Shown here piece after piece: positions 1 through 7,535 of a stretch of DNA of 64,000 bases. Below the pieces are notes generated by a model. It did not search any database. It worked only from the letters and a program-made list of their open reading frames with translations, and had not been told where the DNA came from. Made by a program: the position numbers and the translations under genes. Source of the DNA: Actinopolymorpha cephalotaxi (GTDB lineage Bacteria > Actinomycetota > Actinomycetes > Propionibacteriales > Actinopolymorphaceae); the NCBI RefSeq assembly GCF_013408535.1, contig NZ_JACBZA010000001.1:1116001-1180000 (forward strand), written 5' to 3'. Each line of letters starts with the position of its first letter. The first letter of the stretch is position 1.

Positions 1-456
1 TGGTCGCGGATCGTGGCCGAGGTGGCGCCGGAGTTCCCCGACGTGACTGTCGACTACCTCCACGTGGACGCGGCGACCATCTTCCTGGTGACCGAGCCGG
101 AGCGGTTCGACGTGATCGTCACCGACAACCTCTTCGGCGACATCCTCACCGACCTGGCCGCGGCCGTCACCGGCGGAATCGGCCTGGCCGCCAGCGGCAA
201 CGTCAACCCCGACCGCACCGCGCCGTCGATGTTCGAGCCGGTGCACGGCTCCGCACCGTCGATCGCCGGGCAGGGCAAGGCCGACCCGACGGCGGCGATC
301 CTGTCCGCCGCGCTGCTGCTCGGCCACGTCGGCGAGCAGGCCGCGGCCCAGCGTGTCGAGGATGCGGTCGCGTTCGACATCGCGGCCCGGGTGGACGCGC
401 CGGCCCGCACGACCAGCCAGATCGGCGACGACATCGCCGAGCGAGTATCGAACTAG
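1..456 (+). CDS. leuB: 3-isopropylmalate dehydrogenase, C-terminal part (5' end outside window)
   Basis: Frame 1 is open from the first base and ends at TAG 454-456, so only about the last 150 residues are present. LeuB oxidatively decarboxylates 3-isopropylmalate with NAD in leucine synthesis. Visible family features are a [16 protein letters not shown] segment (metal and substrate-binding aspartates), then a [16 protein letters not shown] segment, which is the usual nucleotide-binding end region. It lies 191 bp upstream of ilvE on the same strand and near cimA and leuCD, so it belongs to a branched-chain amino acid district. An apparent start at 13 is an internal GTG. Isocitrate dehydrogenase is a distant alternative, but the context favours LeuB. 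Confidence 0.93.
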   Translation, partial: WSRIVAEVAPEFPDVTVDYLHVDAATIFLVTEPERFDVIVTDNLFGDILTDLAAAVTGGIGLAASGNVNPDRTAPSMFEPVHGSAPSIAGQGKADPTAAILSAALLLGHVGEQAAAQRVEDAVAFDIAARVDAPARTTSQIGDDIAERVSN

Positions 457-485
457 GGTTCCGTCGCGTTCTCCGCCTCGGAGCC

Positions 486-518
486 AGCCGCCGTCCGCGA
501 TCCGCGTGGGCGGCGGTT
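486..518 (+). terminator. Probable leuB terminator hairpin
   Basis: An 8-bp outer stem (AGCCGCCG with CGGCGGTT) closes an imperfect G/C inner stem 30 bp after the leuB stop. A short T-rich stretch (ttctcgtttgt) follows. The form fits a factor-independent terminator with a weak T tract. Confidence 0.55.
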
Positions 519-635
519 CTCGTTTGTCCTACCGGCTGTCCGTTCGCCGGATTTCGTACGTCATCTCCCTCCTCGCGTGGGCGCCGGAGGGCCGTGCGAG
601 GGATCTCAGCCTCCGCGGGTCGAGCAACGATTGGG

Positions 636-641
636 TACGGT
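636..641 (+). promoter_or_regulatory. Candidate -10 box of ilvE (leaderless)
   Basis: TACGGT fits the actinobacterial TANNNT -10 consensus and lies 6 nt before the ilvE ATG, so transcription would start at or next to the A of the start codon. No convincing -35 hexamer is visible at 17-18 bp. No Shine-Dalgarno sequence precedes the ATG, which agrees with a leaderless mRNA. Confidence 0.4.
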
Positions 642-647
642 GCAGCC

Positions 648-1736
648 ATGACCGCAAGCCTCGAGTTCCGCCAGCAGCTCTCCTACTCCCCGGTGCCCAC
701 CGCGCGCCGGGAGGAGATCCTCGCCGCACCGGGATTCGGCAAGCACTTCACCGACCACATGGTCACGGTCACGTGGACCCCCGAGCAGGGCTGGCACGAC
801 GCGGTGGTCAAGCCCTACGGGCCGATCGCCCTCGACCCGGCCACGGCGGTCCTCCACTACGCGCAGGAGATCTTCGAGGGGCTCAAGGCCTACCGCCACG
901 CCGACGGCTCGGTGTGGACGTTCCGGCCGGAAGCCAACGCGGCCCGGTTCCAGCGTTCGGCCGCCCGGATGGCGTTGCCGCAACTCCCGGTTGACGACTT
1001 CGTGACGGCGCTCGACACCCTCGTCACGGTGGACGAGGCGTGGGTGCCCAACGGCGGTGAGGCGAGCCTGTACCTCCGCCCGTTCATGTTCGCCTCCGAG
1101 GTCTTCCTCGGGGTGCGGCCGGCCCAGCAGGTGAGCTTCGTGGTGATCGCGTCCCCGGCCGGGGCGTACTTCTCCCAGGGAGTGAAGCCGGTCTCGATCT
1201 GGCTCTCCGAGGACTACACTCGGGCGGCCCTCGGCGGCACGGGTGCGGCGAAGTGCGGCGGCAACTACGCCGCCAGCCTGGTCGCGCAGCAGGAGGCGAT
1301 CGCGAACGGCTGCGACCAGGTGGCGTTCCTGGACGCGGTCGACCGCCGCTGGGTGGAGGAGCTCGGCGGGATGAACCTCTACTTCGTCTACGACGACGGC
1401 CAGATCGTCACCCCCGAGCTGGGCACCATCCTCGAGGGCATCACCCGCGAGGCGATCATCACCCTGGCCACCGAGGCCGGGCACAAGGTCGAGGAACGCC
1501 GGATCGGCATCGACGAGTGGCGCGAGGGTGCCGCGTCCGGGCGGATCACCGAGGTCTTCGCCTGCGGCACCGCCGCCGTGCTCACCCCGGTCGGGACTCT
1601 GCGTTCGCGCCAGGGCGAGCTGGTGATCGGCGACGGCGGCGCCGGGCCGGTCACCACCCGGATCCGACAGCAGCTGCTGGACATCCAGTACGGCCGGACC
1701 GAGGACACCTACGACTGGCTGCACCGCGTCTGCTGA
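648..1736 (+). CDS. ilvE: Branched-chain amino acid aminotransferase
   Basis: A 362-residue fold-type IV PLP aminotransferase that interconverts Val, Leu and Ile with their 2-oxo acids using glutamate or 2-oxoglutarate. The PLP lysine is K202 in the motif GTGAAKCGGNYAAS. QEIFEGLKAY near residue 74 and NLYFVYDDG near residue 245 are also typical. ATG 648 was chosen because homologous sequence (MTASLEFRQQ) begins here and a -10-like box lies 6 nt upstream. An in-frame start at 594 would add an unconserved extension. It lies downstream of leuB and shares the pathway's last step. Length and motifs fit the family well. Confidence 0.95.
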   Translation: MTASLEFRQQLSYSPVPTARREEILAAPGFGKHFTDHMVTVTWTPEQGWHDAVVKPYGPIALDPATAVLHYAQEIFEGLKAYRHADGSVWTFRPEANAARFQRSAARMALPQLPVDDFVTALDTLVTVDEAWVPNGGEASLYLRPFMFASEVFLGVRPAQQVSFVVIASPAGAYFSQGVKPVSIWLSEDYTRAALGGTGAAKCGGNYAASLVAQQEAIANGCDQVAFLDAVDRRWVEELGGMNLYFVYDDGQIVTPELGTILEGITREAIITLATEAGHKVEERRIGIDEWREGAASGRITEVFACGTAAVLTPVGTLRSRQGELVIGDGGAGPVTTRIRQQLLDIQYGRTEDTYDWLHRVC

Positions 1737-1892
1737 CCTCTCGTCTCACTCAGCGCGTACGAACCGAAACTCTGTGTGCGCGCGGGCATCAATGGGAGTA
1801 CGTTGACTCCTGCGCAACGGGATCGCGGTGGCGCCCGGCCTTCTCCGGCGCCCCGCGCGGGCCGATCCTCACACAGGGAGTACGCACCACAC

Positions 1893-2156
1893 ATGACCGA
1901 ACGACCGACCCACGACAGCGCAGGCGTGAACCACCGCCTCAAGGGCACCTTCGATCTGGACCGCGCCGAGTGGCGCTCCTCCGTGGCCGGCGGTGACATC
2001 GAGGTCGCCTTCGTGGACGAACTCATCGGCATGCGCAACGCCCAGGATCCCGACGGCCCGGTGCTCGTGTTCACCGAGGACGAGTGGGAGGCGTTCCTGG
2101 CCGGGGCCAAGGACGGCGAGTTCGACCCGGAGGAGCTGGAGATACCGCTGACCTGA
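1893..2156 (+). CDS. DUF397 domain protein
   Basis: An 87-residue acidic protein. The motif order is W-R-S-S, then an I-E-V-A-F segment, then QDPDGPVLVFTEDEWEAFLAGAKDGEFD, which is the DUF397 signature of actinobacteria. DUF397 proteins usually sit beside an Xre-type regulator with a DUF5753 domain and are thought to act as its partner. No such regulator is within reach here, so this copy is an orphan. The start is ATG 1893, with GGGAG about 12 nt upstream. An in-frame start at 1776 would add an arginine-rich, unlikely extension. The molecular role is not established. Confidence 0.8.
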   Translation: MTERPTHDSAGVNHRLKGTFDLDRAEWRSSVAGGDIEVAFVDELIGMRNAQDPDGPVLVFTEDEWEAFLAGAKDGEFDPEELEIPLT

Positions 2157-2264
2157 GCGTCGCGGCCGTCCGGGCGGCGCGGCGGCAGACGTTTCCCGCG
2201 GCCGTGCCGCCGGGTACCTGCACACCACCACAGGTACACCCGGCACACGAAGGCTCTGCGACCC

Positions 2265-2519
2265 ATGCTCATGCACAACCTGATGCTCAACGACCTTGCC
2301 CATGCCCGGATCGCGGACCTGCACCGCGAGGTCGCGGCCATCCAGTTGGCCCGGCTCGCCCGCAAGCCCCGGCCCTGCGCGCCGTACCGCCCGGCTGTTC
2401 ACATCCCGCGCCAACGTGGACAGGCGCGGCCGCTCGCCGCACCCGAGCCCGGTCCGGCCCGGCGACGTGCCGTCCGCCTGCTCTCGCTCCTCGGGGTGCG
2501 CCGCTACGCGCCCAGGTGA
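2265..2519 (+). CDS. Small conserved-looking basic protein
   Basis: An 84-residue ORF. Its first 35 residues (helical, LNDLAHARIADLHREVAAIQLARLAR) resemble the short amphipathic proteins common in actinobacteria. The rest is Arg/Pro/Ala-rich and ends with a hydrophobic patch LLSLLGV. GAAGG lies about 10 nt before ATG 2265, and a second start at 2271 is possible. The last 16 bases overlap the 3' end of the convergent hydrolase gene. I do not recognise a function. The N-terminal pattern and ribosome site suggest it is real. Confidence 0.5.
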   Translation: MLMHNLMLNDLAHARIADLHREVAAIQLARLARKPRPCAPYRPAVHIPRQRGQARPLAAPEPGPARRRAVRLLSLLGVRRYAPR

Positions 2520-3769
2520 CGAACGAAGAACTCCCGTACGCCGGTCCGGACGGCCGGCACCGACCTTGCCGGCTCGATCGCGCCGACCAGGTCGGTCCGC
2601 GCGGCCGCGGTCATCAGCCCTGCCTGCTGTAGTTGGGGTGCGAACGCGGCGAAGTCGGTGAACGCCCAGTGCGCGGCGTCGTGGAGCTCCCGCCGCGTGG
2701 TCCATCCGCCCGGGTGCGCGAGCACCACCCGCCAGGCACGCTCCATCCCCGCCCGGTCGGGGAAACCGTCGGTTCCCCACAGGAGCAAGGGCCGGTTGAC
2801 GCCGTACTCCGCTACGGGAAACAACGGCCCCGGCTCGCCGGGCTGCTCGCCCGGGTGGTCCAGGTAGCCCTCCAGGTCGATCGCCGCGCCGGCCCTGCGG
2901 TCGTCGTACGCCGTCTGGGCCGCCGTCGTGCCACCCGCCGAGTGTCCGTACACGCCGATCCGGCGCTGGTCGACCGCGCGGGCCAGCCCGGGTGGAAGGG
3001 CCCGCCCGCCGGCGTCCGGGTTGCCGCCCGCGGCCAGCACCTCCACCTGGTCGAGTACGAACCGCAGGTCCGCGATCCGGGTCGCGATCATGGTGGCGAA
3101 CGTCGCCGGGTTCGAACGTGGGTCCTCGCGGAACGCGGTGGTGCGGATCACGTCGCCGCGGAAGTCGGTCGTACCGGGAAACTCCACCACCAGCGCGTCG
3201 CCGGGATGGTCGACGGTCACCACCACGAAGCCGTGACTGGCGAGGTCCTGGGCGAGGCCGGCGCCGAAGCCGCGCGGGTCGCCGCCGCCCGGGCTGTAGA
3301 GGAGTACGGGCCGGCGCACGGGCACGGCCGGCGCGTCCCGGTGCGCGTGCGTCATCGTCGCCGCCCAGTCCACCCCGGCCGGTGGCAACCCCGGATGCTG
3401 GTAGGGGCCCAGCGCGCCGAACACCGCTGCCGTGGCCGGGCTCAGCTGCGGCGCCGGCGGGTGACGCCGGACGCTGCGGGCGGGATAGAACACCGTTGCC
3501 ATGAGCTCGCGGACCGGGACGGTGCCGTCCCACGGGTCGCGCCGGGAACGGTCGACGAGGTACCAGGTGGTGTGCCCGACCGGGTGCGGTCCGGTCGGAG
3601 CCGGCAGCCGCAGGCGTACCCCGGCCGAGGCGGGGCCGGCCGTCGCGACGTCCGTGCCGGAGGCGGCCAGGACGGCGCCGAGGACGGCCGAGACGGTGAC
3701 GGCCCGCCGGGACGGCCGAGCAGGTCCGCGATGATCGGGATTCACTCGTACGTGGGACATGAACCGCAT
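2504..3769 (-). CDS. Secreted alpha/beta hydrolase, platelet-activating-factor acetylhydrolase-like
   Basis: A 421-residue protein with an N-terminal twin-arginine-like charged stretch (PSRRAV) and a hydrophobic segment around residues 24-45, consistent with export. The mature part begins with VRLRLPAPTGPHPVG and has the oxyanion segment LLYSPGGG. The nucleophile elbow is GHSAGG, an aspartate is available downstream, and the catalytic histidine is probably in HDAAHWAF. This order matches PAF-acetylhydrolase and lipase-like actinobacterial hydrolases, which cleave esters of lipids or polyesters. The substrate is unknown. ATG 3769 and ATG 3760 are both possible starts. It diverges from the ArsR-like regulator at 3886, which may control it. 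Confidence 0.8.
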   Translation of the reverse strand: MRFMSHVRVNPDHRGPARPSRRAVTVSAVLGAVLAASGTDVATAGPASAGVRLRLPAPTGPHPVGHTTWYLVDRSRRDPWDGTVPVRELMATVFYPARSVRRHPPAPQLSPATAAVFGALGPYQHPGLPPAGVDWAATMTHAHRDAPAVPVRRPVLLYSPGGGDPRGFGAGLAQDLASHGFVVVTVDHPGDALVVEFPGTTDFRGDVIRTTAFREDPRSNPATFATMIATRIADLRFVLDQVEVLAAGGNPDAGGRALPPGLARAVDQRRIGVYGHSAGGTTAAQTAYDDRRAGAAIDLEGYLDHPGEQPGEPGPLFPVAEYGVNRPLLLWGTDGFPDRAGMERAWRVVLAHPGGWTTRRELHDAAHWAFTDFAAFAPQLQQAGLMTAAARTDLVGAIEPARSVPAVRTGVREFFVRHLGA

Positions 3770-3885
3770 GGTGTCCCGCGTCCGGAACCGACACCATGGT
3801 TTCGACCTGACCCAGAAGGCTTGCCTACAAGGCCGGCCCTGGAGCTCGAGGTCGGTCCTGACGGCTTGCGCGACCGGGGGAAACG

Positions 3886-5004
3886 ATGATCCGCATCCGC
3901 CTCACCGCCGACGACCTGGCCGGGGTCCGGTTCGCGACCCGGCCGGCGCCGCTGCTGGAGCTGAACACGGCCTTGCTGATGATGGGCCGGACCGACGGCG
4001 GGTTGCTGTTCGGCGCCTGGCGCCGGCGGATGGCGCGTTCCCTGCCCGCGACCGTGCGGCCGATCGGCGACCTGGTGCCGGCCGGGGCGGCGCCGGGATT
4101 CCTGGACGTGTACGACGACACGTTGCCGGCGGCGCTGGACCGGCCGCGGACCTGGCGGCCGGAGCTCGTCCGTGCCGAGCTGGAACGCGTGTACGCACCT
4201 GCCCCGGCGGCGAAGCCCGTGCCGACGTGGATCCGTGCGCTGCACCGGGGCGAGGCCGACGCGTGGGAGGTGTTGCGCCGGGGTCAGCATGCGGCGTTCG
4301 AGACTGCCATCCGTCCGGTGTGGGGTGTGGTGCAGGACCTGCACCACGGGGAGTTCACCAGGCACGCGGCGACGGTCGCCGAGCACGGGATCGGCGCCGC
4401 GCTTCGTGGCCTGGTGACGGGTGCGCGCCTGCGCGGCCAGGTGTGGGAGGTGGACGCATCGGTCGAGCAGGACGTCGACGTGGCCGGGCGTGGCCTGGTG
4501 CTGATGCCGACGTTCCACTGGACCGGCCACCCGCTGGTCTGCGACCTGCCGGCGCTGCCGGACCTGCCGGTCGTCCTCACCTATGCGGCCGGCCAGGGGA
4601 CACCGCTTCCCACGGACGGAGTGGGGCGGACCGGTCCCGCGGGCGATGCTCGCGCCGGGCTGGCCGAGGTGCTCGGACGGACCCGCTTCGGGCTGCTGCT
4701 CCTGCTCGCCGACGGGCACACCACCAGCGACCTCGCCCGGCTGCTCGGGGTCGGCAACGCCACGGTGTCCGCGCATACCGCGGCACTGCGCGGAGCCGGG
4801 CTGATCACCACCGTGCGAACCGGGCGTTCCGTGCTGCACCGGCGCACCGCCCTCGGCGACCTGCTGGTCCGCCGTCAGGGCCCGGGCACGGCTACGGGGC
4901 CACCTCCGAGGTCACCCGCCAGTACGCCGGACCGTCCGGCTGCCGGTGCAACTCCCAGCGCTGGGTGGGCCGGAAGCTCTCGGCGAAGCGCTGGTCGTGG
5001 CTGA
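3886..5004 (+). CDS. ArsR-like winged-helix transcriptional regulator
   Basis: Residues 1-240 form an actinobacterial helical domain seen in DUF5937-type regulators (MIRIRLTADDLAGVRFA start). The winged helix spans about 255-335, with LGRTRFGLLLLLADGHTTSDLARLLGVGNATVSAHTAALRGAGLITTVRTGRSVLHRRT as its helix-turn-helix and wing. No metal-binding cysteine pair is visible, so the signal is unknown. ATG 3886 has a GGGGGAAACG ribosome site. The last 35 or so residues are Pro/Ser/Ala-rich and run 113 bp into the 3' end of the convergent ABC-F gene, probably after loss of an earlier stop. It probably regulates itself or the divergent hydrolase. Confidence 0.82.
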   Translation: MIRIRLTADDLAGVRFATRPAPLLELNTALLMMGRTDGGLLFGAWRRRMARSLPATVRPIGDLVPAGAAPGFLDVYDDTLPAALDRPRTWRPELVRAELERVYAPAPAAKPVPTWIRALHRGEADAWEVLRRGQHAAFETAIRPVWGVVQDLHHGEFTRHAATVAEHGIGAALRGLVTGARLRGQVWEVDASVEQDVDVAGRGLVLMPTFHWTGHPLVCDLPALPDLPVVLTYAAGQGTPLPTDGVGRTGPAGDARAGLAEVLGRTRFGLLLLLADGHTTSDLARLLGVGNATVSAHTAALRGAGLITTVRTGRSVLHRRTALGDLLVRRQGPGTATGPPPRSPASTPDRPAAGATPSAGWAGSSRRSAGRG

Positions 5005-6736
5005 CCGCGATCAGCGTTCCGCCGTAGCCCGCGAGCGCCTCGTCCAGCACGTCCAGCGACTCGAAGTCCAGGTAGTTGGTCGGCTCGTCCAGCAACAGCA
5101 GGTCCGAACCTCCGTTGACCAGGCAGGCCAGCAGCACCCGGCGGATCTCACCCGCCGACATCGTGCCCAGTGGGCGGCGGATCTGGTCGGCGTCGAAGAG
5201 GTAGGAGTCCAGCAGGCGTTCGGCATCCTCCTCATAGATCGGCACCTGACTACGCAGGTAGTCCAGCGCGGGCAGTGTCAACGGAAGGTTGTCATGCACC
5301 TGCGGCAGGACGCCGGGGGCGCGGGCGAGCCGCACCGTGCCGGCGGCCGGGGTGAGTGCACCGCTCAGCAGCGAGAGCAAGGTGGACTTGCCGGTGCCGT
5401 TCTCCCCGGAGACGAGCACCCGTTCGCCGCCTCGTACGGACGCCGAGAACGCCTGCCACAGCGGGCCGTTCCCCCGATCGGCGACCAGATCGGTGACACC
5501 CACCATCACCTCCTCCGGCGACGGGTCACCGGAAAGACCGAGCACCAGCGGCGGTCGTTCCTCCGGTCGCTCCAGCCAGCGCGCCGAGGTCATCTCCCGC
5601 ATCAACCTGCGCTCGCGCGCCTTCGCCTTGCGGGCCACCTTCTTGGCGTAGCGGCGGGCCTTGTCGTTGTGGGTGCCGAGTTCGGTACGCAAGGCCTGGT
5701 TGGCGGTGCGTTCGATGTCCTGCTCCAGCCGGCGGCGGAACTTCTCCTGCGCCTCCAGGTCGGCGAGCAACCGGACGCGGCGCCTGCGCTTCTCCTCGCG
5801 GTAGGCGGTGTAGCCGCCGACGTAGAACTCCGCCCGGTCGGTGAGCACGTCGAGCTCGACGATCCGGTGCACCAGGTGATCGAGGAACGCGCGGTCGTGG
5901 GTGACGAAGACCACCACTCCGCGATAGCCGCTGAGGTACTCGCCCAGCCAGGCGAGGCCGGTGGCGTCGAGGTGGTTGGTGGGTTCGTCCAGCAGCAGGA
6001 TGCCGGGTTCCTCCAGCAACAGCCGGGCGAGCAGGACGCGGGCCTGTTCGCCACCGCTGACGTCGCCCAGGCTGCGGTCCAGGTCGAGGTCGGCGACCCC
6101 AAGCCGGTGGCGTACCTCGTCCGCCCGTGCCTGTGCCTGCCAGCCACCCAGGAGGGCGAACCGGTCCTGTGCCGCGGCGTACTCCGCCAGCACGTCGTCG
6201 CCTGCACCTCCGGCGCCGGCACCGTCGGCACCCTCGGCACGGTCGGCATCCTCGGCACGGTCGGCATCCTCGGCGCCGGCCGACATCGCCGCCTCCAGCG
6301 CCCGCATCCGGGTGCTGAGTTCGGCGATCTCACCGAGTCCGGCGTCCAGGAACGCGCGGATCGTCGTGGTGGTGTCGGCGACCTGGGCGTCGAGGTATCC
6401 CACCCGGTCGTGCGGGCCGTACCGCACCGACCCGCGGTCGGCATGGTCCCGGCCGGCGAGGATGCGGAGCAAGGTGGACTTGCCGGCGCCGTTCTCGCCG
6501 ACCAGGCCGAGGCGTTCGCCCGCGTGGGCGACCAGGCTCACGTCGGCGAACAACGGCTCGCCGTCGTACGTCTTCGTCAGACCGGACGCGGTGAGGACGG
6601 GCGCCGCCGAGGTGCCGGAGGGAGAGCCGGCGGACGCGCCAGAAGCAGTGCCGGAAGCAGCGACAGAAGCAGCGGCAGAGGCAGTGCCAGAAGCAGAAGG
6701 TGCAGCGGAAACGGAGAAGGCAGTGGGGGCAGGCAT
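4892..6736 (-). CDS. ABC-F family ATPase (ribosome protection / translation factor type)
   Basis: A 614-residue soluble protein with two ABC domains in one chain and no membrane segment. Walker A motifs are GENGAGKST (from residue 80) and GENGTGKST. The signatures are VSGGEQ and MSAGE. Both domains carry an LLLDEPTN-type Walker B, and the interdomain linker is basic and helical (KVARKAKARERRLMRE). This is the ABC-F architecture, whose members act on the ribosomal E site. Some give macrolide, lincosamide or pleuromutilin resistance, while others are translation factors. The first 45 residues are a low-complexity Ser/Ala/Gly run, so the true start may be further in. The internal Asp/Ala repeat is described separately. 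The intergenic region upstream holds palindromes. Confidence 0.88.
   Translation of the reverse strand: MPAPTAFSVSAAPSASGTASAAASVAASGTASGASAGSPSGTSAAPVLTASGLTKTYDGEPLFADVSLVAHAGERLGLVGENGAGKSTLLRILAGRDHADRGSVRYGPHDRVGYLDAQVADTTTTIRAFLDAGLGEIAELSTRMRALEAAMSAGAEDADRAEDADRAEGADGAGAGGAGDDVLAEYAAAQDRFALLGGWQAQARADEVRHRLGVADLDLDRSLGDVSGGEQARVLLARLLLEEPGILLLDEPTNHLDATGLAWLGEYLSGYRGVVVFVTHDRAFLDHLVHRIVELDVLTDRAEFYVGGYTAYREEKRRRRVRLLADLEAQEKFRRRLEQDIERTANQALRTELGTHNDKARRYAKKVARKAKARERRLMREMTSARWLERPEERPPLVLGLSGDPSPEEVMVGVTDLVADRGNGPLWQAFSASVRGGERVLVSGENGTGKSTLLSLLSGALTPAAGTVRLARAPGVLPQVHDNLPLTLPALDYLRSQVPIYEEDAERLLDSYLFDADQIRRPLGTMSAGEIRRVLLACLVNGGSDLLLLDEPTNYLDFESLDVLDEALAGYGGTLIAVSHDQRFAESFRPTQRWELHRQPDGPAYWRVTSEVAP
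6218..6271 (+). repeat. Three 18-bp tandem units inside the ABC-F gene
   Basis: Two identical 18-nt units (6236-6253 and 6254-6271) and one degenerate unit (6218-6235) lie in tandem. On the coding strand they give Ala-Glu-Asp-Ala-Asp-Arg repeats between the first ABC domain's helical insert and its signature motif. Unit length is a multiple of three, so copy-number change would keep the frame. Confidence 0.85.
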
Positions 6737-7018
6737 GGGATCCCGGGGAACTCGAAGGGAGCCGCGGGTGGATCACCACGCGGCGCAGGGAATTGAGTTC
6801 CGATCAGCTGCCCACGGACCAGACCCTAACCAACTCCCGGCGTCCGGCTCAACCGGTATCCCGTCGCACCCCGAGTAACAGGCGTGCCCGCTGACCGGGC
6901 GGGTGGCACGCGGCGAGCCGTTGTTCAGCCGCTCCGCCGTGGATGCCCGGCGGGCTGAAGTGTGAAGCACTCGGGTGGCCAGAACCGCCGTACCGCTTCA
7001 CGCTTCTGCTGCGAGCGG

Positions 7019-7034
7019 CTCCTTCGCGAAGGAG
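7019..7034. repeat. 16-bp perfect palindrome
   Basis: CTCCTTCG followed by its exact complement CGAAGGAG with no spacer. No T tract follows on either side, so an operator is more likely than a terminator. Confidence 0.6.
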
Positions 7035-7127
7035 TGTTAAGACCCGCGGTGGTCCGGGCAACCTCTCGCTTTCACGCTTGTCCGGCTGCCGAGTGGCCGG
7101 TCGCCCATCGCGAGCGCGGAGGTCGGG

Positions 7128-7149
7128 GGATTCTTCCGCGGAAGAATCC
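7128..7149. repeat. 22-bp perfect palindrome
   Basis: The arms GGATTCTTCCG and CGGAAGAATCC meet without a spacer, giving perfect two-fold symmetry over 22 bp. It lies 390 bp upstream of the ABC-F start and about 190 bp upstream of the cimA leader. No run of T follows. A dimeric regulator binding site is the simplest reading. Confidence 0.65.
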
Positions 7150-7291
7150 AGGCGGCTGCCCGGACGGCATCGTTCAGCCTGTACCCACCTCGCATCCGCG
7201 GACCGGACCGGCATCCCGGGCGCGGCCCGGGGTACGGACGGGGGCGCGGCCGGACGCCCCCTGGACGGCCCGGAACCGGCCGGGAACGGTG

Positions 7292-7327
7292 GGTCACGTG
7301 ACCGGACGCACGTGGGTGTGCCACACT
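7292..7327 (+). promoter_or_regulatory. cimA leader promoter with overlapping palindrome
   Basis: GTGACC at 7298-7303 (-35 like) and CACACT at 7322-7327 (-10 like) are 18 bp apart. The -10 ends 7 nt before the leader-peptide ATG, so the transcript would be leaderless. A 12-bp palindrome, GGTCACGTGACC (7292-7303), covers the -35 and could be an operator. Confidence 0.45.
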
Positions 7328-7334
7328 GGCCCGC

Positions 7335-7367
7335 ATGGTCCCCTCCTACACCGTGATCATTACCTAG
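7335..7367 (+). CDS. Putative ten-residue leader peptide of cimA (MVPSYTVIIT)
   Basis: ATG 7335 to TAG 7365-7367 encodes ten residues, including the run Val-Ile-Ile. It lies 34 bp before a strong intrinsic terminator and about 170 bp before cimA, an isoleucine-pathway gene. Leader peptides rich in the regulated amino acids, followed by a terminator, are the classical sign of ribosome-mediated attenuation of ilv/leu genes. There is no ribosome site, but a -10-like box 7 nt upstream suggests leaderless translation. The reading is an inference from position and codon content. The ORF is too short for codon statistics. Confidence 0.55.
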   Translation: MVPSYTVIIT

Positions 7368-7427
7368 GCGCGCCGGACACCACCCCGTCCCGCGCGCAGA
7401 CCTCTCGCACCCCGCGAGAGGTTTTTT
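7368..7427 (+). terminator. Attenuator: pause-type hairpin plus intrinsic terminator before cimA
   Basis: The first hairpin (7368-7397) pairs GCGCGC and GGAC with GTCC and GCGCGC around an 8-nt loop, with one C-C mismatch. The second (7401-7421) pairs CCTCTCGC with GCGAGAGG and is followed at once by six T (7422-7427). The terminator lies upstream of cimA with no complete gene before it except the leader ORF, as expected for an attenuator. An explicit antiterminator pairing is not evident by eye. Confidence 0.75.
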
Positions 7428-7535
7428 GTTTGTCCGGCCCGGTCACCACCCCTCGACCGAGCCCCGGGCCGACGAGAGCCCCACCCGAACCCCCAACCTG
7501 AGTTCGATTTTCCGGTTCGCAAGGAGCGTCCCCCG

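Larger units (their letters stand above)
6737..7291. other. 555-bp gene-free divergent region between the ABC-F gene and cimA
   Basis: No ORF here has a convincing start, codon bias or family motif. The region holds two perfect palindromes (listed separately) and is less G/C-dominated than its surroundings around 7020-7150. It must contain the ABC-F promoter on the minus strand. I could not pick that promoter out with confidence. Confidence 0.6.

Noticed and set aside
606-1724. Long minus-strand ORF opposite ilvE
   Set aside because: Antisense shadow of a clear gene. It is rich in Arg/Gly/Val/His with no family motif, as expected from high-GC complement reading.
6849-7214. Minus-strand ORF in the ABC-F/cimA intergenic region
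   Set aside because: It covers both palindromes, lacks a ribosome site, and overlaps equally long ORFs in other frames.
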